In this document: positions 21,976 through 33,600 of the stretch, one piece after another | How the letters are laid out: each line of letters opens with the position of its first letter | Position numbering within the stretch: position 1 is the first letter of the stretch | Assembly: GCA_019614645.1 (NCBI GenBank) | Contig: JABWDB010000004.1 | Location: 1,054,001-1,118,000 of the forward strand | Direction: 5' to 3' | Origin: Stratiolaelaps scimitus | Lineage: Eukaryota; Arthropoda; Arachnida; Mesostigmata; Laelapidae | Length of the DNA: 64,000 bases | The notes under the pieces: model-generated | The model's database searches: none | What the model was told of the DNA's origin: nothing | What the model saw: only the letters and a program-made list of their open reading frames with translations | Position numbers and translations under genes: made by a program

Positions 21976-24186
21976 CGGGTTTGTGAGCCTCGCATCAGTC
22001 CCACACTATGGCTGACCAATGACGCATGTGCAATCAACAGACGCCACCAATGAAGTGGTGTAAAGAGAGAGAGAAAAATATGACAATTCGGGCCACATGT
22101 TACTGTACATTTTTAAGAGTTCAGTAAACATGCCAGATATATAGATTTAGGTCACACAAAATAATACCATCTATGTGACCACCCGAGATGGCGGACTTAC
22201 TACTCAGGGGTCCAGCTATGCTTGCACGAAATCTCAAGTTCACGATTATCATTAGTATTATATAACGCGGTCGGCTGCAGTGGAAAACTTCACGTGCGCA
22301 GGCACACTCTACAGAGGGAGAAATTACGCATGAATTTGTCCGTTGTTCTCTCAACTAGGGAGCCTGTCCTGTTCGACTGGGCAGCTGGAATATACGCATT
22401 CGACACGGCATTCAGGAAACAGCTGGCGGTGGCAGGAATATTCATTCATCCGTTCTGCTGGCTGGACCGCATTTAATACCCATGTACCCAGGACGAACAT
22501 AATGAAACATGCTTGGCTCATGCATCTTGACAGATGCCTCGTCATATTTCCGAATGGCCGCTGTCCAGCGTGGTCAGCGATGATGCCGACGTTCACGGAC
22601 GTGAGTGTTTTTCTCTAGTCATCGAGTGAATTTCTACGCATATCTTAGATGAGCAGTGATATTTTTGGAATGATTTTTTTCACTTTTCGACACCGGATGA
22701 AATAAAGAGGGACGTCCAAGCCTGAGCCAATCAACGGATTCGCCTAAGCTCCGTAGCATATTTGAACTTCGGTCGTGAGAGAGGGGGACATAATGGCTAC
22801 ATTCGATCGCCACATTTGGATCTTACTATGTGGAAATCTCTTTATGAAAATATCGCAAACAGCAACCGCATCGACTGTTGATGCAGGTCGTCCAATGAGG
22901 ATGCGGCCAAAACCGATTGTTCTGCGATACGATTAACACATTTCTGTTTTTCTGATGAACGAAAATATCTACCTGCGTCCACCCGATCGTAACCATTTGT
23001 GGTGTACACGGTGTGCACATATTTCGATTAATTAAACAGCCTTCCCCGTTGGCTCATTTACAAACAGCGAGGGTCAAGCTGTTGAATAATCGGAATATAG
23101 GAATTGAACCTGCAGCTCCTAGAGTAGGTTTCTGCTGACGCCGTCTACAGCAACGTAAAACAAAATACGTAATGGTTTTTTATTTACGAAATGGCAAAAG
23201 GTCGTTCGAATTGTTGAAAATGATTATCTGATTACTCACCCAGGTAGACAGATCGAGGAATCAATCGATGTCAATTATGAATGCGGGGATCTTAATCCGG
23301 TGAACTCGTAATGCCAACAAGCAGGTCCAGGTGGATTTGAATTCTGAGCAGCTGGATACGCGAACTGACGGCGATGTATGCTTCTACCGCAAATTTGTTC
23401 ACCGCACTTAAAACGGTTGTTCGTATTAGGTAATAATACGAGCGTTCACTGAGCGGTCTCCATCTCATTTTATTTTCAGGCCGCAGACATAGGCTCACGT
23501 TTGGAGTACGCGCTACCCTCACCGTCTCTGGGAATTAGTGGACTTTACCGCCATGCAAGCCAATGCTCGAGCAGAGCGTCGATTCATTTGTTCAAAAATT
23601 TCTATTCATTAAAATAACAACGACGAAACAAAAAGTAACTAAAATTCAGTTCACGATATCAAAAGAGAATCGTCCTGAATTCGAGTCAGGATAAACCGTG
23701 CCAATTGTGAACCCAAAATTAAATCACGCGTAGGGGAGGACGGTTGGCTGGGCTGCAAAAACATTAAACGGCCGCCTGCAGATTGAGCTATTCTATTAAC
23801 TAACGTAAATAATTCCATACGAATGAGTAACGATTTTTAGCAAATCGTTGGGCGTTTAAGAATACACGCACGTTCAACATATTCGTCAATTGGTAGTAAT
23901 ATAGCTTATTTCGCTCAGACAGATCTATATGTCTAACTAACTATTCTAATTGGGCCTTGCACGAACACTTTGCTTGGTCCTCGTTATTCGATACAATAAC
24001 AATATGCCATCTAGACTAGAAAGATGGCCTGAAAGAACAGCTACTACAATTGAAATTCGTTGAAATCCCATTATCAATATGTCTAGCCAAACTTAAATCG
24101 ATTCCAAAAGTGTTTTCTTGAACATTCCGACGTCATAACCACTGCTGCCCATTGGGAATCGAGCTTTGTACTGGCCAGCCACGTGG

Positions 24187-24223
<37 letters not shown>

Positions 24224-24529
24224 TAGCAATAGTCTGTATCAAAATTCAATCTTCGATTCTAATCCGATCAGGGTCGGGATCATACCCTACGCTTGCTCTA
24301 AGGAAACTGAATGCAACATAGCCCACTAAATGTGGGCCTGCTGAAATATTCACTAATACCCTCCCAGTTCGTCTTCTCTCTATACGAATGCAGATAAGAA
24401 TCGAATGGGTGTGCCCAGAATAAACTGATAAACTCTGCTGTATTCTTTGTGGAAAGATACTTTCTCACAAATCGGCTATCCTTTCTTCCGTTTTGTTTTA
24501 TTCGCGTCCTGTTACCCCCCGATCTCACT

Positions 24530-24565
<36 letters not shown>

Positions 24566-25368
24566 GTAATCTCAGAGTGTGAAGTTCGAAAAATGTAACA
24601 TTACGAAAGATGTGAAAGACTGCCGAATTCGCGAGATCGATTTCACGGCAGCTATATATATAATAATATATTTGGCGCAGACAACGAATTCACACTTTCA
24701 CACGTTCGATGTTTCTGAAGGTCGTTTTTCCCGTTATAGAGAAAATCACCAATGGGTCGTTTGTGCGGTTTGATCCTGCCGTGTTAATGAGGCATTGAGT
24801 CAACTTTCACCCTGCCTACGCAAACTCTCGATAACGCTCGAGGAGCCTTTTCAAAAGGCGAAATAAAGGCTTATACATGGTTTGCTCTAAAAATAGGGAA
24901 TTGCCTCGCAATTTCGCGAGTACCCTTCGCGAGAAGGGACACTTTGTGACCTCCGCTGCGCCCGTTCATTTTCAAGAGCTCTTCTTTTCTGTACGCGCTA
25001 ACTGGGAGAGTCGCGACTATTGACCCGATCACCGCTTTTCTCGGCGACTTCTATGTTAACTGGAGGTAACAATCCTTACTTAAGGATCGAACATCGATAG
25101 GAATTGTTCCCGGGAGCAGATGGAAGCGAAACATAGAAACCGTTTGTGCAAATGATCGAAGTCTGTCGATACTTCAATGTGGGCATAGTGTTACGAAAAA
25201 TGACGTTTTACATTGATGGCCATAGTTACCGAAAACGCGAAGACCGTTCGGGGATTTAGATGGCCTCATGGTTACGAATCACGGGTGAACATTTGACGAC
25301 GGATGTTGCAGCACTAGCAGAAGAAGGTCACCTTCCTACAAGGAAGCCTAGATATATATATATAGTAA
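21976..25368. other. no firm gene; microsatellites and a tRNA-like fragment
   Basis: (TA)n tracts lie at 24187-24220 and 24533-24563. At 23098-23154 (minus) there is a good B box (AGGTTCAATTCC) about 45 bp after a weak A-box-like stretch, probably a decayed tRNA-derived SINE. At 22346-22480 an acceptor-like TTGTTCTCTCAACTAG is followed by about 45 codons open in all three frames, so no frame can be chosen. Confidence 0.4.
23098..23154 (-). mobile_element. possible decayed tRNA-derived SINE head
   Basis: On the minus strand GCAGGTTCAATTCCTAT fits the RNA polymerase III B box well, and TGTAGACGGCGTCAGC about 35-40 bp upstream is a poor A box. A full tRNA cloverleaf cannot be drawn. No SINE body or tail matching the 25-kb element was found. 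Confidence 0.3.
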
Positions 25369-25541
25369 ATTTTTTGGGCTGACCTTCAGCCGACATTTAA
25401 CCTCCACGGTACAACTGCTTTCGGCATTACTCTATGCACCCCTTGAATGCAAATGTGCAATGACGGGATTCGAACCCCTGTACCTACGTGTTTTCGCCGA
25501 TTGCAAGACGCACACGAATCCACCGCGCCACCGGGGTCGAC
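25369..25541 (-). mobile_element. tRNA-derived SINE, best and nearly full-length copy
   Basis: Read on the minus strand from 25541 the element has a tRNA-like head. The A-box region is GGTGGCGCGGTGGATTCG (about 25513-25531) and the B box is a perfect GGTTCGAATCC (25466-25476). A unique body of about 70 bp follows. The element ends in the hairpin GGCTGA-AGG-TCAGCC and A6 (25369-25374). The body string TTGCACATTTGC is shared with the 6.9-kb copy, and the A/B-box part with the 58.7-kb copy. Its tail hairpin is the one found in the tiny inserts at 9.8 and 14.4 kb, with a compensatory pair change. Target-site duplications are unclear because the left flank is a TA tract. Confidence 0.8.
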
Positions 25542-25715
25542 ATAGAAATCTAGAATACCCTGCTCAGTTATTTATATATATATATATATATATATACATA
25601 TATTATAACTAAGTAAATGTCCATACATTCTCGTGACTAATGTTCACCTACTTCGCCTGCATGTTTCGATGTATCGGCGATACACGAAATAGCACTACAG
25701 TTCTCAGTACGGCCA

Positions 25716-26213
25716 TTACCGCACATCGGGTACGCTGTTCAGCAAAGTCTTCTCTTCAATATCTGTTGACGGGAAAGCGCCCCCCCCCCCCCTCCGCCCA
25801 AGTGGGAGAAGTTGTTCGTTCTTGCTGTCGTTGCTGCCGCATTTGTAAGCAACGCTGTTGCTCCCAAAAATCCCGTGCGTCCCCAGGGAGCAATACATCA
25901 TTACCACATACAGCTGGCACCGTATCGTCAAGACCGCGATCAGTGGCGTGGTCAGAAAATAGCAGCATACTGACTTCTTCTCGGTCTCGCTCGAAGCCGT
26001 GAAGCCGCTCACGTCGTCGGCTGTAGAAGACCACGACGACGTGGCGTAGGCGTGGCAAGGCAACGGACTGCGGCTGACCAGTCGCGCCAAAGGGCTGAAG
26101 GCACGGAGAAGGCACCGAAGATGTCGGCTCACCGTTGTCGTCATATTCCCGCCATCGTGGCCTCGCCTAGTACGTTCGAGGCGTAGCAGATGTTGCTGCG
26201 TCGATTGACACAC
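25716..26213 (-). CDS. GC-rich minus-strand open region, weak exon candidate
   Basis: Two overlapping minus-strand frames (26213-25716 and 26115-25756) and one plus-strand frame are open here, partly because the block is GC-rich. One minus frame, entered after the acceptor TGGTCTTCTACAG near 26028, has about 69% purine-first codons. It encodes DDVSGFTASSETEKK and then a hydrophobic stretch, with possible donors (GTATGT, GTAATG) following. No family is recognised. A run of about 13 C at 25780-25792 lies inside the longest frame, which argues against its full length being coding. Confidence 0.18.
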   Translation of the reverse strand: MCQSTQQHLLRLERTRRGHDGGNMTTTVSRHLRCLLRAFSPLARLVSRSPLPCHAYATSSWSSTADDVSGFTASSETEKKSVCCYFLTTPLIAVLTIRCQLYVVMMYCSLGTHGIFGSNSVAYKCGSNDSKNEQLLPLGRRGGGGAFPSTDIEEKTLLNSVPDVR

Positions 26214-29200
26214 AGTCGGTCCGGGCTTATCCGCTGCGGCTGGAGACTATTGAAGGATGACTAAGGATGACATTGAGCTGTGACGTCCTGAACGGATATT
26301 GTTTCCAAGTAGTGATGTATGCAGGTGTGAGGTACAAGCGGAATTGAGGTTCATTGCATCGACAAAAGCCTTCTTCATTAATTGCAGCTAATTGCGCGGT
26401 AGATGTGTTTGTAGCAATATTAAATAGTGTTCGTGGCTTTGTATTTGATGAAGAATGTTGGCATGATTCGCCAGATGGAGCGTGTTGGAGATTCGAAATT
26501 TATAATATTTCACATAGATATATATATATATATAATTCAATATTCAGCGTGTGACTCCCAGTTAAGCGCCTAAAAGCTTTCCCTCAGAATATTAACTGTG
26601 TAAGCGTTAAATAATGTTTTACTTTATTATTTATTTTATTAAAATGAGTACATCACATGTGCACAAGTCGTGCAAGCCATTCCTCCTCCATGGACTTTCA
26701 GTTGAGGGCCTACTTCACTATATATATAATATATATATATATATATATGGATTGAGTTCTGAAATAAACATGTTTGCTAAAGGGCGTACGATATCTGTCG
26801 TATAGATCTTTAACGTTTGCCGCGTGGGTTCGACGTAAATATAAAAACAAGCAGAGTTTGACGTTCGTTCCTTCGTACCGTCAGCCGTATTGGAGAATCC
26901 GTAACCACCTCCAGCGCTTATTGATCCATCTTTGCCCCGTAGGGGATTGAATACGACGAAGCCTCTCTCTCTATAAAGCAAAACAATGCGTCGACTCACT
27001 GCGAAATGGTATTGTCAAGTTCGCCAATCTGGCGCATCTGATAGCGAAGGCCAGATGGGAAGCATGATGGGTGTTTTGGATTTGCCTGCCTTCCAAGCCG
27101 CATCGTTGACGACTGTACGCATCTCCGTGAAAAGGTGTCTATATTTAAAGTACAAAGGCTGCCTCTGTGGAGGCAATCGCGTGATCAATAGAAAGTTTAT
27201 GAGATCGTCCAGCTTCGACTTCACAGAGTTTATCTGTAGAATGTCTTTACGCTCTGAATTTATTGAATAATTTCTACTACCCGGACAACTAGGATATTGA
27301 TACCAACTTCAAACTCATTTGCATATGCCACTTGAATTGACCTTGCGTGCTTCATAAGACAAGCTATAATATTGTACTATGATCAACCACCACCATCTAG
27401 TATTAATAGTGCTAATTTGCAAAGAATATGAAGCATACATCAATATACTCACAGTTCACGTAATCAGAATCAAACCATCAAAATTGCTTAATGTCCAACA
27501 CTGTTGCTTAGCGATAGAGCAAATGGATATGGGCGACGTGAACACATTCGTGCACTGAGACACCCGAACAGTCGATAAACCGATCACCGTCGAGTTACTA
27601 ACACTACATATATATTTTTGCTCCCTGCATAACGAGTCAATTTTTTCCCAGTGATCAGGATTCTTCTGGAGATATGGCGGACAACTAACTCCGGATTTCC
27701 GTTTTCATGCATGAGCTGCCACTGCAATGCTCTACATTGCTTACAACTGTCTTTCCTGTGTTTAAAATGTGTGTCATAAACGCCTTCACGGTCAGATTTG
27801 CCACCTAGCAAGGCTTCAGGATACCTCGACTATTTACAATGCTATAGAGATTTATCGAAAAGGATGGCCTTTATTGCGTCGTTACAAATATAAATGCTGG
27901 TATCCAGCCAGCTTTTAATACTAGGATATTTCCCATAACGGCGCAGAAGTCTTACAACCCCGAATTGTTTCTGCTAAACACTTCTGAGGTATGCAATTCT
28001 GTAGTAGGAGCCAGAGCCAATGTAATTACTAGTTTCCTGAACGGGTGACAAAACGTCTAGTGAAGCATTTCGGGACAGGTTGTCTCTCTATTAGCCATAA
28101 AAGATAATAATGTCATACTGTTCCTCTTGGTGGAGTAACAAAAGCTATAGGGTGATAGCACATTCTTAGAGCAACTTCAGCGAAGGAAGTCCACACAATG
28201 TTTCCACGGTCACTTGGGCCTTACAGACGGACACCTGGCGATTGTACAAGCTCTGTCAAATTGTCATGATGGACACAACAGCAGTAACCAACAGGAGTCA
28301 CCACGTCATTGGCATTGTTATTCATCTCGAAATGAGCTGAGTTATCTATCTGCCTTACGTTGGGTTCCCGGCGAAACGGAATAGCATATTATCCAGGCGT
28401 CCATATGTACTATTACGTTGACAAGAACATCAATCTTAGTCAATGCAAGAAAGAAATGCCACTATCAAGCGCGTCGACCGTTGATAAGACCGTTGGCGGC
28501 AACCCCCCCCACCCCCAGTACCGTCGGCAACCCGCGCCCCCCCCGAACTTCGAAGACCACGATTTTTGGCTTCCCACCCGCATCTTACTGCCTCTGGCAA
28601 GTTAGCCAATAGTTACGGGCCGCGCGACGTATCGATCATAGTGTTTGTGGGTGTGTCTTCGAGACAGGCAGACAGAATGGACGAACGAGGGAACTCGTCT
28701 CCGATCTTCCCTGTCCATCGGACAGTGCTACTGATATGGTTCGCACATACCACGGTCGACGTCGCAGTGGTTGCGACACGCGTCAGGACTATTCGATGAC
28801 AGCGATTGCCTTCGCCATGAGCCGTACGGCGAGGAGCGCTCCCAGCGCAACGGAGCGCAGCCCAATCCAATCCAACCTCATAAGCGGGCGAGCTGGTATC
28901 AGATGCCACCCTTCCTCATGGGCAGAGTATCGAGATCAACTTGCGATGCCAAAAAGCAGACGGCACACCAGAGTGCAATACGCACGGATATATGTATGTA
29001 TATATATATATATAGGCTGGGGAAATGTGGGCCTAGGAGACAATACACTCTGTACGAGAAGTGTGCGAAAACATTACCCGGCTTCAGCTGAGCCAACTAC
29101 AAACGATCGCCTGGGGAAAGATAGCCTCGAGGATTTTTGGATTGGACGGGGCGCGTTTGGCGAATGAGTTTTGCTTTGTGTCGCTTTTATCACATTTACG

Positions 29201-29450
29201 ATCGTTGCCCTTCTCTGCATACACACCTGATTGCTGCAGGCAGAACAACATATTTCGTTCACATGTGAGGTTTTACCAACGTACGATGAACGTGATAACG
29301 GATGCATTTGCACAGCTTGTCGGAAACGTTTGTTAACGGTTGAGCATTGCGTCCTCTCGCGCCCTAAGGAAAGGTCGGACAATGGTGAATACTGTTGGTC
29401 CCCTGTATAAACTCTGTCCTCTGTCGTGTACTCAAGGTGAGCGTACATTT
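26214..29450. other. no gene seen; microsatellites
   Basis: (TA)n tracts lie at 26517-26535, 26717-26749 and 28993-29014, and C runs at 28503-28512 and 28538-28545. At 28600-29170 several frames are open on both strands because of higher GC, without motifs. A B-box-like GGGTTCGACG at 26826 lacks a matching A box. Confidence 0.45.
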
Positions 29451-30140
29451 ATGTCAGCTTCAGGCATGATCATGTCAAACATTGTTAAACAAGCGTTTTG
29501 TCGTACTGGGTATTATCTGACACGTAACTATTTGAGCGTTATAGCCGTTATAGTGGCATTGCTTTCAATGTATGTTGTAATGAATTCTATATTTGGGATT
29601 ACAGTCATAACAGACAATTACCAATCGTGGTGGCGATTCTGTACTAATGATGAACTCGAAACCCATTCAGCCGAATGTCACATGGTTGTTTTCTGTCAGC
29701 TACAACCTACTGCCCACGTATGATAAATGTAATTTAATGTCATCCACGGACAAAAAAGTCGGCAAGGTCGGCGCTATCGAAGAACTAATTTTTTCGGCTT
29801 CAACCGAGTGCCATTCGGTTCTCATATTCAAGCCGCAGAATATACTGACGTTATATTTTTGCTATAGTGTATGCTGAGCGGGTCGACGTTTTGCGAATTC
29901 CGGATACATTCTATGGCAACAGGTGACAACAGAAATGGTTTAGTTAGTACCTATTTCAAAGTTGAAATACTTTCCAACCGAATTTCCGAATTCAACATAC
30001 AACATGCATCAGTGCGTCGATGTGAAAACCTCCTGAATGTTTCGGTACATCCTACATTTCACGGCAGTTACTTAACGATAACAGAAAGAAAAGATCAAGC
30101 TAGAATCAACATCAGGATATTGCCAAAGTACTTAAAGTAG
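29451..30140 (+). CDS. candidate two-exon gene: small type II membrane protein with a possible filamin-like lumenal domain
   Basis: Exon 1 (29451-29717, 89 codons) and exon 2 (29868-30140, ending TAG) are joined in phase 0 across a 150-bp intron. That intron has donor CAC|GTATGA and a fine acceptor, TTATATTTTTGCTATAG. The 179-residue product has a short cytosolic head, one hydrophobic anchor (about residues 27-50) and an outer or lumenal part. Cysteines are at 64, 76, 82, 90, 98 and 141, and there is one N-glycosylation sequon (NVS at 146-148). The last 35 residues (NVSVHPTFHGSYLTI..) resemble the V.y.Pt..G.Y.v.v pattern of filamin/NXPE-type beta-sandwich domains; this is a weak resemblance. 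About 60% of codons start with a purine. An in-frame upstream ATG at 29340 would add 37 residues, but a donor-like GTGAGC at 29437 makes 29451 the safer start. The end could instead splice on (AA|GTAGTG at 30136/30137). Confidence 0.45.
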
Positions 30141-30402
30141 TGATCACGTTTTCAGCGACCTGCATCTGGCAATCCTAAATGAATACGCTAATTAGTGACC
30201 CCATTGCATATGTACATTGAGATGTCATATATTACCTATGGCTCCCCTGTTGCAGTACGTGGCTGATATGATCAACCATTGAAAACCATATATAATATAA
30301 TAGTATAGTTTTTAGTGTTTCCTGTTGTTTGTTCCAAGTGTATTTTGCCAAGGCTGAAACTCCGCAACACCTATATATATATAATATTCGTTTCTCATGT
30401 AG

Positions 30403-30645
30403 AACTACTTCTGTCGAGTGGTCAATAGCAGTGCTTTATACTGCAACGATACCTGCTCTGGAGGTCTTGCAATCGGCCAAACCGAGCTTCAATGTTTTTT
30501 CAGGCCTTGGACTGTCAAACGTACAAAATCGCATTCTCCCAATCCTATAGGACATTTGCTAGACTCCTGTGAGCTTAAAACTGGCCTAGGTCTTGAACCT
30601 CAAACATTTCCAGAGCTAATTCTTATTAAACAGAGGCTTATATGA
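30403..30645 (+). CDS. candidate downstream exon, cysteine-rich with sequons
   Basis: An excellent acceptor (ATTCGTTTCTCATGTAG) ends at 30402. In phase 0 the frame encodes NYFCRVVNSSALYCNDTC and then GGLAIGQTELQCFFRPW, ending at TGA 30643-30645. It has two sequons (NSS, NDT) and four cysteines in 35 residues, which suits a lumenal or secreted segment. It lies 260 bp after the previous candidate gene on the same strand. The phase does not fit that gene's last weak donor (phase 2), and the phase-2 frame is open for about 50 codons as well. Whether it is a further exon, another gene or chance is unresolved. Confidence 0.2.
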   Translation, partial: NYFCRVVNSSALYCNDTCSGGLAIGQTELQCFFRPWTVKRTKSHSPNPIGHLLDSCELKTGLGLEPQTFPELILIKQRLI

Positions 30646-33600
30646 CAACACTGAGGAGTAAGCAATTAAAAGTTTTAAATCTGTTTGGAAGATACATACA
30701 ATTCTTATAAAATGAGTTCCGAAACTGTTTAAGGTAAACTCGATAAGGCTAGCTTCCGACGGTATATATTAGTGGAATATTACCAGGGGACATTAGACGT
30801 GTCTAGAGCAACAATTCCTCGCCAACGGGGACTCTTCTATTGCAAGAACTCTTCATATGATACGAATAACAGTCGAATCAAGCGATAGATGGCAAATATA
30901 CAGCAAACGCCTATTTAAAAGACTCCGGTTAAACGTGCGCAGACACAAGTTCAATTAGATGTTCATGCCATGCGCGCTATGAATATGGTGGATGTGTACG
31001 AGAGCGTTCGTCATCCGCGGAGCATTTTGTAGATAGTACCCTGATCTAAATCATTGGCTTTTACGACACGAAATTGCACCCCTGTGCAAAGCACCTACAA
31101 TGGACGGAGACGAAGTGGCCTTTGCTAATAAATAGATGGTGATTTGTTTTTAACTTCAAGGGCGCCCGCAACTGGCGCCGCTAGCAGCATTTTCATACAA
31201 AATATTTTCCCTAGTGAGTACTTAACCGTGGAATGTTATTCAAGGTAGAACTATCGCACTGCTAAATAGTCTTACACGCATTTATAATTCGTTTAAATGT
31301 GTTTTTTAATGAAACGCCGACACACCACAAAAAATAGAACCATATGAAAATGAGCAAGCTAACAACATCTGTGGACGAAATTCACATTGACAAACTTAGC
31401 CCACCCTTGAACTGAGCAGGTCTTCCGTGCGGCTAGCGCCATACAACGATAAGAACGCAGCATAACGCCAATGGAAAAGCAGGTTCTTTTAAAGAAACAA
31501 AACGATTCTATCACGTAGTTAATCGCTAACGTTCGCGATTGGTTGTACGTTACCGCCTCCGTGCCGTACGTGCGTTCCAAGTACGAAACGTATTGAAATT
31601 GCTTGCATTTCAATGCCAGCTGGCTAGAGCGTCTGAGAAACGATGCTGTCATGCTCGACTCAACAAAATGCGAACGTTGACGCTTGAGAAATACATGTGG
31701 CTTTTAGAGGAGTACCCACCTCTCGAGCGATGAGACCCATAGTTGCTTTTGTTGTTTTTCTCGTTGTTTTATGATCGTCACCCGTCCAATCAAATTTCCA
31801 TGAGCGCGCGCCCCGTCCGATTGCGTCGAAATTAAAATCCGCTGGGTTTGTCTCCGCCGTGGCGGCGGTGGCGGCGGCGGTGACTACGGTGAATTTCGAC
31901 AAAGTCAACGAAATTGAATTGTGTATGTGAGCTCAGAGATCACATGTCAACAAGATAATTATTTCCGAAATAGACGAAAAACGCTGGATATATCCTATTC
32001 TCTGCGTCCTCTCGCATGACCTGGGTTCACGTGGCCGAGTGAGAGCAAGCTATCCGCCTTCTCTCCATTAATGCGCAGTGTACCACGCTGCCTGTTACTT
32101 ACAGCGAGGTTTTAGTTTTACGTTCGCCCTATCGTTCTGATGCACACTCTGATGTATGAGCGGTGATAATATACGACGTTTGTCTTCCTCCTTGTTGAAA
32201 ATGTGGAATTCACCGGCCCTGAGTGCGTACAGCGGCGTTCTAACGAGCGCTACTTCAAGTGGTTGCCGCCTGGACGGGGACTGATTGGTGGGGTTGGTTC
32301 GAGCTTTTTCGCATTAGTTCGCTCACAGACGCATGCAAGTGTGAAGTGGCCTCCTGCAGGCTTTCATAATACACTATCTATAATACCGGCCACTACAAGT
32401 ACTGCTATCAACAACTCAAAGCTAGAGGATCGCAGGCGTGAAGTGGCCAGCCGCTATACTATAGGAGTAGTATAAACATTTAAGCCATTAGGACTTATTT
32501 ATCATTAGAATGTGTAGCATACGGTGCAATATTCCGGCGCAAAATCTCCAAGTCAGTTTAATCTATTATTATATAGTACACCTGTACGGTTGATATGAGA
32601 GAGAACTAGCTGGGCCCAGGGATGCAGCTGCCTTTGGACGCCACAATATGATTTGATAAGCCCTACGAACATGTGCCACGGTTTCAGCTGCAAACAAAAA
32701 GCTCTGTGACCTTCGTGACCTGCAAGCCGCTCATTATTTTAATACAGTGAATAGCGAGGGTTTCACTTACAATGAATTATGTTTGATCACTTTGTATGAA
32801 AATAATGACAAATAGTAACAATAATAGTAATAAGAATACAATATAACGTGTGGATTATTGACGGAACTGCAACCGTTACATCGCTAAAGTCCTCCTTTTT
32901 AAATAAGTTCTAAGTAAAAATATATGTCACCATTCACAATACATTGACAATAGCACCGTTGCTTGATTATAATTAGTCTACAACATTATTTGCATATTCT
33001 TAATAATTACGTACACTTCTACTTACTTGAGTGATTTCGTTCTATGTTTATGCACCTCGCTAGCAAACTTACTCAGAGAAGTTGACATGAATTTCGTCAC
33101 GAGTTGAATGACCGAATTTCCTGAGAAATGGGCTCCCCGGGTAGAGGGTAGGCTGAAGGCGAGAGTATGCCCTACGAGTTTCATTCAGACGAAAAGTTTC
33201 TTAAACGTGGTAGCACGGCGGTTACAGCGGCTAATGATGGGGATGAGTGGGAATGAGATCTCAGAAGGAATCTTACCTTTTGCCATCCTAAATGAAAGTC
33301 TCAATTGTCTTTTCCTTACACGCGAGGGAAATACGCATCTATTCCTTAATCCTGGTGGGGTCCACACGAAGTAACAGTAAATAAACATGTTTGTTCACAT
33401 AAAAATGAAGGATCCATACGAATGATAAGTATGTATGCTAAGTACGTATTTCTTTATATGGTAAGTTGTTCTTTGTATGGTAAGTACGTATCTCTTTATA
33501 ATCGCCACGCACTTTCTATTGATATGTTTTAATATGTAGTACATTCAGAGCTTGTTTGTTTGTCAGGTTGATTATTTGTGTACAGCAAAGCTGTGTTTTC

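Noticed and set aside
30590..30630. Minus-strand GAGGTTCAAGACC resembling a tRNA B box
   Set aside because: No A box at a suitable distance and no tRNA-like fold; the site lies in a candidate exon on the other strand.
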